64,000 nucleotides of DNA from Prosopocoilus inquinatus (Eukaryota > Arthropoda > Insecta > Coleoptera > Lucanidae), in assembly GCA_036172665.1 (NCBI GenBank), contig CM069874.1, forward strand, positions 50,636,707 through 50,700,706, read 5' to 3'. Numbering within the stretch: the stretch's first letter is position 1; each line of letters begins with the position of its first letter. The notes beneath the pieces are model-generated. The model was not told the origin of the DNA and did no database searches. It saw nothing but the letters and a program-made list of their open reading frames with translations. This document shows, piece by piece, positions 21,438 to 31,416 of the stretch. A program made the position numbers and the translations under genes.

Positions 21438-21622
21438 AGGGAGGGCTAATGTTTTTCTGTGCGTCGGGTCCTGAGGAGTTCCTCGCCGACCATCCCTTCA
21501 TAGCTCTCTTGCAGAGTTCCACTGAGGATGGAGAAGTTTGCATATTATTCCAAGGCAGGCTAGCGAATTTAATTCACCGAAAAAAACTGAAGAATCGGAT
21601 ATTTGCGTGGTTGAAATTTTGA
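21438..21622 (+). CDS. Serpin alternative 3' exon D (extended C-terminus)
   Basis: This is a fourth type of serpin terminal exon, the last in the array. The acceptor is tttttgtttcag, and ag completes the split codon (Glu if the donor base is G). Its 61 residues start EGGLMFFCASG, then PEEFLADHPFIALLQSSTEDGE, then ILFQGRLAN. The type B stop is absent: the usual NPSS end is replaced by NLIHRKK and a basic, aromatic tail ending AWLKF before TGA. It carries two Cys, one in the loop. Its closest relative is type B by upstream intron (gctgaaatcatt, gtttttgtttcag) and framework. AATAAA lies at 21639-21644. It could be functional or a decaying copy. Confidence 0.8.
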
Positions 21623-21734
21623 ATGGTTTTTCAGAATTAAATAAACGTTTCGGCCTACAAAATTTATTTAATATATTTAATGTGTTAGTGTTTTACTAAA
21701 CAATATAATATTTAAATGTTAACTAAAATGTTTT

Positions 21735-21968
21735 TACTTAATATCTTACATTTTTCATTTTCATAGCACCAAATATTTGTTTTTTTAGTAACATGGGGAT
21801 CATAAATATTGTAATTGTTCTGGGTAACGAAGGAATAAGCTGTTTAACCACCCAATTTTGAATTGCATCTGCAGTCATAGTTTTATGATGGTCTTTGCCA
21901 TCGTTCGTTGAGTCAATTAACGAGTCACACCCTTCCAAAAGCCCAGTTTTGAACCCGCATGCAGTATT
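21735..21968 (-). pseudogene. Fragment of a Tc1/mariner-type transposase
   Basis: On the minus strand the frame gives GFKTGLLEGCDSLIDSTN, then DGKDHHKTMTADAIQNWVVK, then LIPSLPRTI. This is the run before the second catalytic Asp in insect IS630/Tc1/mariner-type transposases, where ...DYH..M....F..W....L.P.LP precedes the VMDNAPYH motif. Here that motif is degraded (IFMIPMLL). Both ends are missing. It lies just after the exon D polyadenylation signal. Confidence 0.6.
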
Positions 21969-22363
21969 TTAAAATGGTTGTATCTTATTAAACTCTGTAA
22001 TTGTAAATGTACTGTGTAATATTTGATAAGTTTATTGATATATATGAATTCTTTCTATTATGAAGGTACAGTTTTTCTTTAATATTTTGCACCTTATGTA
22101 GGGGTTTTACAGCTCAAATCATTTGAGAGGTCGCTGTGTGCAAAAAATAGGTCGCTGTTTTCAAAAGAAAGGCCGATTGTCATTCGTCATTTGCAGAATT
22201 TCAAAACAAAGGCCGCTGCATGCATTTAAAAGGTCGATGTGTACATTATAATGAAATTTACATTTTATATAAAACACACTTAATTTTAAATCCTTGGTCA
22301 GAGCAGCAGAGTTTTCATCAACCCATTTACAAATTCAAAAATATCGTAAAATATTTCATAAAA

Positions 22364-22456
22364 ATAAATTGGGTGAGTGCCTAAGGAAACTGCCTTTTGT
22401 CACACATTGATCTTCAACAGTCCAAAATTTATGAAAATTAACTTTAAGTTATCAAT
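22364..22456 (+). repeat. Target-site duplication, left copy (93 bp)
   Basis: The stretch starts ataaattgggtgagtgccta and ends taagttatcaat. It recurs at 25360-25452 with one base different. The two copies abut the two ends of the LINE between them. Confidence 0.85.
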
Positions 22457-22785
22457 AATAATAATGTGTATTGGTTCAAAAAAAGTAACCAAACGGTTCT
22501 AGATCAGCAGTCCCAAAAGGATATGCAGCTCTTCCTCTAAAACCTTTAGGTTGAAAGTAAATACAAATAAATACATTGTAAAATGGCAATAAACAAAAAT
22601 GACAAATATGACAGATTAATGAGAGATTAAGTATTAGTTTACATAAATATTTCTGAGTAAGCTGTTGTACACAATGAATACAAATAATACAAAAATCAAA
22701 TATCTTTGAGAAATACAGATACTGAGTTAATAATCAGAAAAATAACCAGAGCACAAACTACCAAAAAGTCACCAAAAAGGTAGAG

Positions 22786-25359
22786 TTATTGAAAACGAAG
22801 CAACATCTGACGCCTGAAAGATGAAACTGTACAAGATTTAAGATTAACAGGAATATTATTATAAGTTTTAACTATATTGTACGTAAACGATCTGTGATAA
22901 AGAGAAGTATGATGCGCAGGAGGCGTAAGTAAACCTTTATTCCTAATATTTATAGAAAAAAATTTTTTTTTTTAGAAAAAATTTGTGCAAATCTTGATTG
23001 CAGTGAAAACCTCGAGCAGCCTCTGGACAGCTGTTTCAGCCCTGCTTGGGGCTTCTTCAGCAGAGACGTAGCTCGACATTCCCACTGCAGACCAAAAACG
23101 ACTTGCACAATTTATTCGCAATTGCGATGTAAGAGTGATGAACAGATAAAATAGCGACATCTTACTATCGCTTTTTGACCTGACATTGCAGTAGGATAGA
23201 CAAATTGAAGCGGGATTTGCTCCTAATAAGTCCCCCTTGCAAGGCGGCCATGCTTGCTGTCAAAGCATAATGAAAATTTTTAGAAAAATTTTGTGCAAAT
23301 CGTTCTTGATTGCAGTGAAAATCTCGAGCAGCCTCTGGACAGCTGTTTCAGCCCTGCTTGGGGCTTCTTCAGCAGAGACGTAGCTCGACATTTCCACTGC
23401 AAACAAAAACGACTTGCCCAATTTATTCGCAATTGCGATGTAAGAGTGATGAACAGATAAAATAGTGACATCTTACTATCGCTTTTTGACCTGAAGAAGC
23501 CCCAAGCAGGGCTGAAACAGCTGCCCAGAGGCTGCTCGAGGTTTTCACTGCAATCAAGAACGATTTGCACAAAATTTTTCTAAAAATTTTCATTATGCTT
23601 TGACAGCAAGCATGGCCGCCTTGCATGGGGGACTTATTAGGAGCAAATCCCGCTTCAATTTGTCTATCCTACTGCAATGTCAGGTCAAAAAGCGATAGTA
23701 AGATGTCGCTATTTTATCTGTTCATCCTAATATTTATGTTATGAACTGACGTTCTGAAAGAAATTTTATCGTAAAGGTAAGGAGGTATTTCACTTTGTAT
23801 AATTTTATAGAAAAATACAGCAGAGTGCAACTGACGTCGTTGGATCATATTTAACCAATTTGCCCTTGCAAGAAAATGTGAGGTATGGTCCCTGCGCCTA
23901 AGGCCGTATATAAAACGCAAACAAGAATTTTGAACTTTCTGAATTCTGGATATGTTGACACTGTCCAAGCACGGACCGTAGATCACATCGCCATAATTAA
24001 ACTGCGAGAGTACTAAAGAGTTGCATAACATTTTGCGAGCGACCATGTTCAGGAATTGTTTGCTGTTGTAAAGTATTTTCAATTTACAATAGGATTTTTG
24101 GATTAATTTACTTACGTGTTTTAAATCTCAGATTTGTGTCAACATAAAGACCCAAATGTTTAGCGCAATCAGTAATTACTAAAGATATGTCTTTAACACA
24201 TATATTTATTTTATTTACTATTGTACTGCGCGCCTTATTTCTGCCAAATACAACTGCACAACATTTATTGGTATTTATTGCTAAGCAATGATCTGCGGAA
24301 GTAGTGATAATTTGATCCAAATCAGAGTTAGTTTGTGTAATAGCTTCATTAATATTATTTAGATCAAAATGATGCCAGAAGTTGAGTGTCATCGGCATAT
24401 AGTTGACATTTACAAAATTCAAGGTTATTGAAAATAAAACTAGTGTAAATTGAATATAGAATTGGCTCGAGGATACTTCCCTGAGGAACTCCCGATTTAA
24501 GTTCTTGAGATATTGACTTAGTATTTTTGTACACGACTTTTTGGGACCTATTCAATAAGTAACTACTGAAAAATGCAACTGCCGAATCGCTAAGACCAAT
24601 GTAATGAAGAATGGATAAAAGTAAATTATGGTCAACCGTGTCAAAAGCCTTAGAAAAATCAAGTAGAACTAACACCGTTATTTTATTCTCATCTACAGCT
24701 TTACAAATATCATCAATGATTAGAGAGAGTGCAGTTGTGGAACTGAACCCGGGGCGAAAACCTGATTGAAAGGACGGAAGCAGTTGAAATTTATTTAAAT
24801 GTAAACTTAATTGATCCAATACACACTTTTCTACTATTTTAGATATAACAGGTAATATACTAATGGGTCTAAGATCTTTATATTCATGGGGTTCGGAAAC
24901 TTTTGCCAAAGGCAAGACATATGCTTCTTTCCAACAATCAGGATAGACATTATTCAATAAACAGAAATTGCCAATATAAGTAATGTACGAAGTTAAGAAA
25001 GGACAACACAAACGAAGCATATGTGCATTGATTTCGTCCGATCCACATGCTTTTGTTTTAATACTATTAAGTTGTTTGTAAATTACCTCTTCAGAAACGA
25101 TTTTAAGTGTAAAAAGGTCAGAAAAGTCCATAGCAGTAGAAGTCTTGTAAAAATTATTTAAATTAGGATTCGGGCTTCGAATATTACCGGGATTCAAAAA
25201 ATAAGTATTTAAATTGTTAACATCACATAGGTGAGTAGGTAATTCAACAGAGCGCTTTTTAGTGTATATTTTTAAATCTCGGAGATCTTTCCAAACTTCT
25301 TGCGGTGTATTATGTTGCAGGCTGTAGTTAACGTATGCTCTTTTTTCACGACGATAAAT
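22786..25359 (-). pseudogene. Reverse transcriptase of LINE 1 (broken)
   Basis: The frame enters at the 5' truncation and runs to 24364 with LRPISILPVISKIVEK, FQSGFRPGFSSTTAL, LDFSKAFDTVDHNLLL, GVPQGSIL and YADDTQL. These are the finger and palm motifs of a LINE reverse transcriptase, with the catalytic YADD kept. A frameshift leads to 24422-24108 (NTNKCCAVVFG, KHLGLYVDTNLRFK) and another to 24082 onwards (LSQFNYGDVIYGPCLD). The last 50 codons lie beyond the hairpin insertion, ending at a stop near 22786. The endonuclease domain is absent because of the truncation. Confidence 0.85.
22955..23728. mobile_element. Large compound hairpin-family element inside LINE 1
   Basis: The insertion holds two direct copies of a module (start cctcgagcagcctctggaca, then agagacgtagctcgacat, then gcgacatcttactatcgctt). 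An inverted module of the same parts follows, so most of the segment can fold on itself. The LINE coding sequence is interrupted within VHNINI and resumes after the element; cctaatatttat is present on both sides as a target duplication. Open frames here (22972-23160, 23280-23570, 23423-23626) are readings of the hairpin and not genes. Confidence 0.8.
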
Positions 25360-25452
25360 ATAAATTGGGTGAGTGCCTAAGGAAACTTCCTTTTGTCACA
25401 CATTGATCTTCAACAGTCCAAAATTTATGAAAATTAACTTTAAGTTATCAAT
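25360..25452 (+). repeat. Target-site duplication, right copy (93 bp)
   Basis: This is the partner of 22364-22456. It matches throughout except for cttcct instead of ctgcct. Confidence 0.85.
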
Positions 25453-25489
25453 TCACTCAAAAATAAGCAAAAACAGTGACTAATTACCG

Positions 25490-25622
25490 ATTTCTTCACC
25501 TCCTGATAAATTTATCTGCCAAGTATTATCCGTGGAAACCATTGTATCGATAATAGTTTCAGAGGATACTACTTGGCAGATAAATTTATCCACAGGTGAA
25601 GAAATCGGGCCTAAGGGTCGGT
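25490..25622. mobile_element. MITE-like inverted repeat
   Basis: The left arm (cgatttcttcacctcctgat, aaatttatctgccaagta) is inverted in the right arm (tacttggcagataaattt, aggtgaagaaatcg). The arms are about 50 bases with few mismatches around a 30-base loop. It has no coding capacity. Confidence 0.8.
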
Positions 25623-25746
25623 ATTTTCATCTCTCAGTAACTTTAATAGTTGATTTATTCCCATAGTTACAATTATAGAGACAATTACTTCTATAGGAAT
25701 TAATCAACGGTTAAAGTTAATCAGAGATTGAAAGATTGGGCCTAAA
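25604..25746. mobile_element. Second MITE-like inverted repeat with gggccta ends
   Basis: The ends are gggcctaagggtcggtattt on the left and gattgggcctaa on the right. The inner parts of the arms (agtaactttaatagttgatt and its imperfect complement) pair over about 50 bases. It shares the gggccta end with the adjacent element, so the two may be related. Confidence 0.65.
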
Positions 25747-25889
25747 TCGAATTAAACAAGACAGAAATTAAATTGATTAAACAAAAGTAAAACGAAATTA
25801 TGCAAACGTGACTTGACTTATTTGACGTTTGAATGGAAATAATGTTCCAGAATATACGATTCGCAACGATCATCCCTGATGAATACTGA

Positions 25890-26128
25890 AATCATCGCAG
25901 ATGAAGTTGTCCACATTGCGAGAGTCGTATAGAATAATATGCCATGTCCAGGGGTTCTATCGTGCAAGTAGCAAGGTGATTTCTTAACGAGCAGCAAGGC
26001 AGCCTGATGCAGGACCTAGGGCTGGTCAATCGTCTGGTCGTGTTTGTAGCTCAGAGTAATCCGATAAAAAAAACTTGCGGGTAAAAAGCAGCAAAGCAAA
26101 AGTAGCCCAGTCAGTCCCCTATAAAAGG
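25890..26128 (+). repeat. Direct repeat, copy 1 (about 235 bp)
   Basis: The copy shares ggggttctatcgtgcaag, aaggtgatttcttaacgagc, agcaaggcagcctgatgcag and gggctggtcaatcg with positions 26395-26632. The two copies bracket 270 bases of other sequence that contains a short open frame (26216-26401) with no recognisable motif. Confidence 0.8.
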
Positions 26129-26394
26129 TTTATAAACGGTAGAATCGACTGACCTTGGCGATAACTTGAGTATTCGCACACGAAGAAGTGCAACTTCGCT
26201 TTCGATTAAGCTGGCGTGATAGGAGATTATGATAACCTTAACGGCTCCCAACGTTTTGGAGCGAAGATGAATGCAGCTGAACACGACAAATACTGGTTAA
26301 TACTGGACTTTAGGATAACTTGCGAGGAAAGGCTAAACGGGAGGTCGGTGGAGTCCCACCTCTATGGCGAATACAAAAAGGAAAGGTTTCATTG

Positions 26395-26632
26395 CGGATA
26401 AAGTTGTCCACGTTGCGAGGGTCATACAGAACAATGTGCCATGTCTAGGGGTTCTATCGTGCAAGCAGCAAGGTGATTTCTTAACGAGCAGCAAGGCAGC
26501 CTGATGCAGGAACTAGATATTTGACAGGTCGAGCGGCCTAGGGCTGGTCAATCGCCTGGACGTAATTTAGCTCAGAGTGATTCGATAAAAACTTACGGGT
26601 AAAAAGGAGCGAAGCAAAAGTTACCAAGTCAA
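26395..26632 (+). repeat. Direct repeat, copy 2 (about 235 bp)
   Basis: This is the partner of copy 1, with an extra segment (atatttgacaggtcgagcgg) after the shared gcaggaac. The layout of two repeats around a short core resembles a miniature LTR element, but no TG...CA ends or primer site were confirmed, so a plain duplication is equally possible. Confidence 0.8.
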
Positions 26633-26639
26633 TTTCATT

Positions 26640-27985
26640 TCTTGAGTGGTTTCATTTACAAATTGTAAACGTGACTATGGATTCTCAGATTCGAATGTAG
26701 CAGCAGTGTTTTATGTTAAAATAAATTCACGGTATATTAATAACCAAAGGTTATTGAAAAAAGTTGTAGATTTAGAAAATAATGTTGCAATTAATAGAAT
26801 AATCGAATTGAAGTTATTTCCTAGTTCTGAACAACTTTTCTTAATAACCTCTCATGATAAAACAAGGCCTAATATAATTTTCTTAATTCTTTTGCTACTT
26901 GTTTTTGATTGTAGTAGACCATGGTTTGTAACGCAAATGTCTTAAAAATCGAAAATGTTGGTTTTAAAAAATCGAACAAATGGCGAAAATCTAAAATCGA
27001 TCTGTTAATAAATTTGAAAACCTTACAACTTTTGCATTTAACATTTTTCTTTAGCTATTAAAATGAAGCCTCTAGATAAAGTGCAAAATATAACAAAAAC
27101 CTGTACATCAACTCCAATTTAGAGTCATTATAAAATAGTTGTATTTTATTAAATATTGTAACTATTGTATATTTACTAAAATTGAATTAGGCAATATTTG
27201 TCAAGTGCGTTGCTAAATATGAACTTTGCTACCTCCTAGTATATAGTATATAATAGTATAGCTAGCGGGATCCTGGGACAGTTCGACCTTGAAAAAAATT
27301 GCAGATGGCATGTGTCCATCCGAAGTGACCATCGTTGAAAGTCAAAGTGCAATCTTGCTTAAATTTTTTATGAACTTTTTTACGTTTATTTCTGTAAATA
27401 TTACAAGAAAATATTTTTAAGGACTTTTTTCCCATCAAAGAACTTATGAAAATTAATTACTCTTTGTAATTGTCATTTATATATTTTTGTGAAACTGCAA
27501 GACTAAATATCAATAATTTATAAACTAAATTTAAAATCTGTAAATTTCGAAAGAAAAAGTAAACTCGGTTTGCTTGCAATTTTGTAATAATAATATGCTC
27601 GTTTTTTTGCATAAGAAATACTGCTTGTAATTAAGATTCGTAAGTGTGGTATTTCAGAAGCAATGTCAGCAAAATTATTTCTTGTTCGAGCAATGACTGA
27701 ACGACGTTGTAATTTTACCTTAAGACAGGTCAGGAGAGAAAATGATAAAATTTTTCGCTGTAGATAAACTGTCAATTTATTTATATATTTCTTTAAAGAA
27801 AAAGCTAAATGTACATTTTTACATATATTCTACTAGAGAAATAATTGTTTGTCATGTATTTTCAAATACACCAGATCACAACAGACATCTTATGTTAAAT
27901 AATTAAAATTGTTTCGGAGAGCAAAGAAACCGTTGTCACGGCGAATTGTCCACGATAGTTCGGTCACTTGACCGATTAATTATGC
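26640..27985. other. AT-rich spacer with a dispersed repeat piece
   Basis: The open frame 26646-26945 (99 codons) has no recognisable motif. The piece at about 27025-27240 (cctctagataaagtgcaaaa, aaaacctgtaca, and gctaaatatgaactttgcta) is related to 34140-34270 and 62860-62960, so it is an unnamed interspersed repeat. Nothing else was recognised. Confidence 0.55.
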
Positions 27986-27991
27986 ATTAAG

Positions 27992-28238
27992 ATCACCTTT
28001 TTTTTGAAAACGTGGTATTTGACCGGGTTTATAGGACAAAAAGAAAGATTCTAAATCATTCAGCTGACCAGTTTCGGTTTTTATTCTAAACCTTCATCAG
28101 AGCCACAGATTAAAACAAAATCTAATCTGAGGCTTTGACGAAGGTTTAGAATAAAACCGAAACTGGTCAGTTGAATGATTTAGAATCTTTTTTTTTGTTC
28201 TAAAAATCCGATCAACTACCACGTTTTCAAAATTTAAT
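27992..28238. mobile_element. Foldback MITE of about 245 bp
   Basis: The left arm contains acgtggtatttgaccgggtt, agattctaaatcattcagct, accagtttcggtttttattc and taaaccttcatcagagcc. The right arm is the inverted version ending ccgatcaactaccacgttttc. The arms are about 100 bases around a short centre. It has no coding capacity. Confidence 0.85.
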
Positions 28239-28689
28239 AAACAGGACGCCAATTTCATTTATTATTAAATGCAGTCCTCGTGCTAGATTCGTATTTTCCG
28301 GTTTTCGCAAACTCAAATTCGTATGTCACTACGTAAAACATTGGATCCAGTCCACCCCTGCCATCTTGTTAATGTCCCAACTTGCTGGGTCTTTCTGTTC
28401 TATTCGTGTAATCAAATACCAGAATCATTAAGTCTTTATACGAAAGACCATTTTGAAGTTTTGAGCTAATCAAATCATAAAATTATTGACGTTTCCTTCG
28501 TTATATATATTTACCTGTCTGCTACATATAAAAAGAATTATCATTGTATAAAAGAAATGAAGATTTTCAGTTACAATACCCGTAACAAGAATGATTTGTT
28601 AACTAATCACAGTCGAATGCAGAGGTCGAGAGATGGTGTCAATTATTTTGATATTAAATTTTTTTAACGTTTTACCACACAATATTTAA

Positions 28690-29017
28690 ATTCTTACAAC
28701 TCTACAATTTAAAACCACCATAAAAAATTATCTCTTGCAAAAAGCATTCTTCAATATTGATGAATTTTTAAATAATGACTTCATTGACTTAATTCCGCCA
28801 ACTTGTACTTCTCAGCAGGCTGGTCACTAGTTACCAACTACCTCTCAAATTTTCTTTATTGTGTATGTTGTGGCCGTAGTATGTATTTTTAAATTTGACT
28901 TTTACTATGCCTTGTACGCTTTGTAATATCCTTGTTGTTTTTTATACTTTCCTTTGACGTGTGAAAATTCCCTTGGAATGTTTATCACCAATAAATATTA
29001 TTCTTATTATTGTTATT
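28690..29017 (+). mobile_element. LINE 3'-end fragment
   Basis: About 45 codons (FKTTIKNYLLQKAFFNIDEF) resemble the last residues of CR1/jockey-like LINE proteins, where a ...FK..lK.YLL...F.s.dEFL run is usual. A 3' untranslated part follows and ends caataaatattattcttatt, like the (ATT)n tails of the other LINEs in this window. It is strongly 5'-truncated. Confidence 0.6.
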
Positions 29018-29051
29018 GATCTACATATGTATATGTCGTAGGCATTTTAAC

Positions 29052-30325
29052 TAATCCGTATTTTTGCAAATACACTGGTAATTTTTCAAAATACCGCAAT
29101 CTTATGCAATCTTACTAATAAAAATAAGTAATTTTGTAAAATTCTCAAGCACATTCGTAATTTTGAATACGAGTTGCTGTTTATGCAATCTTACTATAGG
29201 ATTTTAGTAATTTTGCAAAAATTGTAATGCATTTCGATAGAATTGGGTACCTTTTAAAGTTTAACCGACTTTATCCATTAACTTTAGAAATTTTGCAAAG
29301 ATGGTTTTAGTGTTATATGAATGGCATTTGAACCACATTAGCTTAGCTTTGAAATTAGAGAATATGCGGCAATTATTGTCGATAACGTACTTACAGTTTT
29401 ACTTTATTAGTCAGTTCTGCTAGTAATTGAAACATTTTAAGGCTCAATTCTCACCCGAGCAGCGCGTCGCGTCGCGTCATATTTTTACATGTAATTTTTT
29501 GACATAAAATGCTGCCGAGTGAGAATTGCTTCCTTTAGAACCATGACAACTTTCAGAGGCAGCAAAATGCCTGTTGCTTCTTCAAGTTTTCATGGTTTTA
29601 AATGGAGTTATTCTTATTTCGCCGCATTTTGTGTCAAAAAATTACATGTAAAAGCATAGGAATCAAAATGACGCGGCGTAACGCGCTGCCCACTTGAGAA
29701 TTGAGCCTAATTTGGATATTATGACAATAGGTTACAATAGAGTTAATGTGAAACAAAAAAAAAAGAAGTTAAATGCTTTTTTTATTGCAAATAGGCATTA
29801 AGTGTTGACTACAAAAAATCAGCAAAATATTTCCATATGCCTATTGCACAATTCATTTGTTTATTTAATCAAGTTGAAGACTGATGTCAGTCACTTAGAA
29901 GAAATAAACACTCGTCTTCGACTGATGGTTTCTAACACAAGTTCTCATAAATAACTATCCAATTTTTAGTACAACTGATTAATAAACTAAAAAAAAGTAT
30001 ACACGTTACCGACAATAATTATCTTATATTATCTAATTTGAAACCAAAGCTAATACTAGGTATTACTAAAACCATATTTGCAAAATTTTTAAAGGTGAAT
30101 AATGTTGGTTAAACTTTAAGAAGTACCCAACCTTACTGAAACATATTAGAATTTTTGCAAAATAACTAAAATCCTATAGTAAGATTGCATAAACATCAAC
30201 TCGTATCCAGTATTACGAATGTGCTTGGGAATTACTTGTTTTTATTAGTAAGATTGCAATGCATATATTCCACATCAACTCGGTGTTTTGCAAAATTACT
30301 AGGGTCTTTGCAAAAATACGGATTA
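29052..30325. mobile_element. Long-TIR foldback element with nested MITE
   Basis: Bases 29052-29320 (taatccgtatttttgcaaa, tatgcaatcttactaataaa, gcacattcgtaat, ctataggattttagtaattt) are found inverted at 30050-30325, ending at tttgcaaaaatacggatta. The arms are about 270 bases and imperfect. The inside holds the Harbinger-like MITE at 29441-29707 and AT-rich DNA without coding capacity. The open frame 30185-30442 is a reading of the right arm. Confidence 0.75.
29441..29707. mobile_element. PIF/Harbinger-like MITE, 267 bp
   Basis: The terminal inverted repeat is ggctcaattctca, with TAA on both sides (29438-29440 and 29708-29710), as expected of the 3-base TWA target of PIF/Harbinger. The arms extend inward through gcagcgcgt..., acatgtaattttttgaca and atgctgcc with mismatches. 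It has no coding capacity. It lies inside the larger foldback element, so it inserted later. Confidence 0.75.
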
Positions 30326-30345
30326 TTCAAAATTCCTGCGAAATA

Positions 30346-30790
30346 TATACAGGGTGAGTTTAGCACGGGGATCTTGGAAACTAGCAGAGCTAGGGAGACA
30401 CTTAAATGGGGAAAGATTTGTAGCTTTAGGTGGTCAGTTTAATGTTTTTAGTTTCTTACTTAAAGTTCAAGGCTGGCTAGATATTTCGAAAAAACGAATT
30501 TTTTGTAATTTTGTTATATGCATATTGCTCGGTTATTCTATTCTTGATTTTAAAGAAAAGTTGTAAAGGCAAAAGTTGTACAAAATTATGTTCTTAATTA
30601 AATAGTCAAACTAAATTTTCCGTGTAAATTCCTAATTTTGAGTTATGACATAAACATCGTTTTTTTTTAATGGAAACCCTTGTAGACAGTGATTTTAAAA
30701 AATTGCATTTTTTTACTTTTCCAACGATGTATCATTCGATATGTTTATTTAAAAATTTGGCAGTTTCAGTTTTCAAATCTCTAACATCAG
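30346..30790. repeat. Dispersed repeat with tacagggtg head, copy 1
   Basis: The segment starts atatacagggtgagtttagc and later has a t-run followed by aatggaaaccc and a short ...gcatttttttac... stretch. The same order of parts (tgtacagggtggat, t-run, aatggaaatc) occurs at 48290-48700. It is non-coding. Confidence 0.5.
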
Positions 30791-31416
30791 CTCATATTCT
30801 TGGTTAAACGCTTGCCGAAATGTGTGCTTTGTTGAATAAACTTCTGGTCTAGGCTGTTTCTTCAGCCGGTAAAATAAAGCAGCGTGCTTAATTCAATAAA
30901 TTTCCGCAGTTTTTCTTCACTGAAACTTTCGTCTTCCCTTATCCTCTTGTAAGTCCTCAACATATGAATCTGTGAACACTGTTCATTTGTTCCCCCTGTA
31001 AAATGTTCGAAGGTACCCCATGTGTATACATTAAAATTATGTTTCATGTGTTGGTAATACTGCAACCACAGAACAAATACAAATATCACGTATTGTTAAC
31101 CTAACCTTTCCCATTTAAGAGTCTCGATGAAATTAAAATTAATATTATTGTTTTCTAGATATCACAACATATGTATGTAAAATATTACAACAAAACCATA
31201 AAATGTTTTTGGTACTTGGTAAGACGTCACTACAACAGACACTGCCTTCTGTAACAGTCACTTTCATTACCACACGATTTCAGAACAATACTAGTCACAA
31301 AGCGGCAAATTTGGACGCTGTTCAATAGTGTCCCATGTTCAAAGGTACCCCCCTCACCACTATATTATGAAGAAATGAAACACAGCGTATGTACCAGGTA
31401 TAGGCTAATTTATGTA

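Larger units (their letters stand above)
22457..25359 (-). mobile_element. LINE 1, 5'-truncated CR1/jockey-like
   Basis: This is a non-LTR retrotransposon in minus orientation. Its 3' end at about 22457 has a short (ATT)n tail and directly abuts the left 93-bp duplication. Its 5' end at 25359 cuts into coding sequence and directly abuts the right copy. This is the classic signature of target-primed reverse transcription with 5' truncation. The hairpin element at 22955-23728 is inserted in its 3' coding end. Confidence 0.85.

Noticed and set aside
22107..22260. A degenerate copy of exon D starting at ttttacagctcaaatcattt.
   Set aside because: Only about 25 bases of flank resemble the exon D intron; no ADHPF or LFQGR reading follows.
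25858..25890. A serpin-like reading around gatcatccctgatg.
   Set aside because: A stop follows at once and there is no acceptor or LFQGR end.
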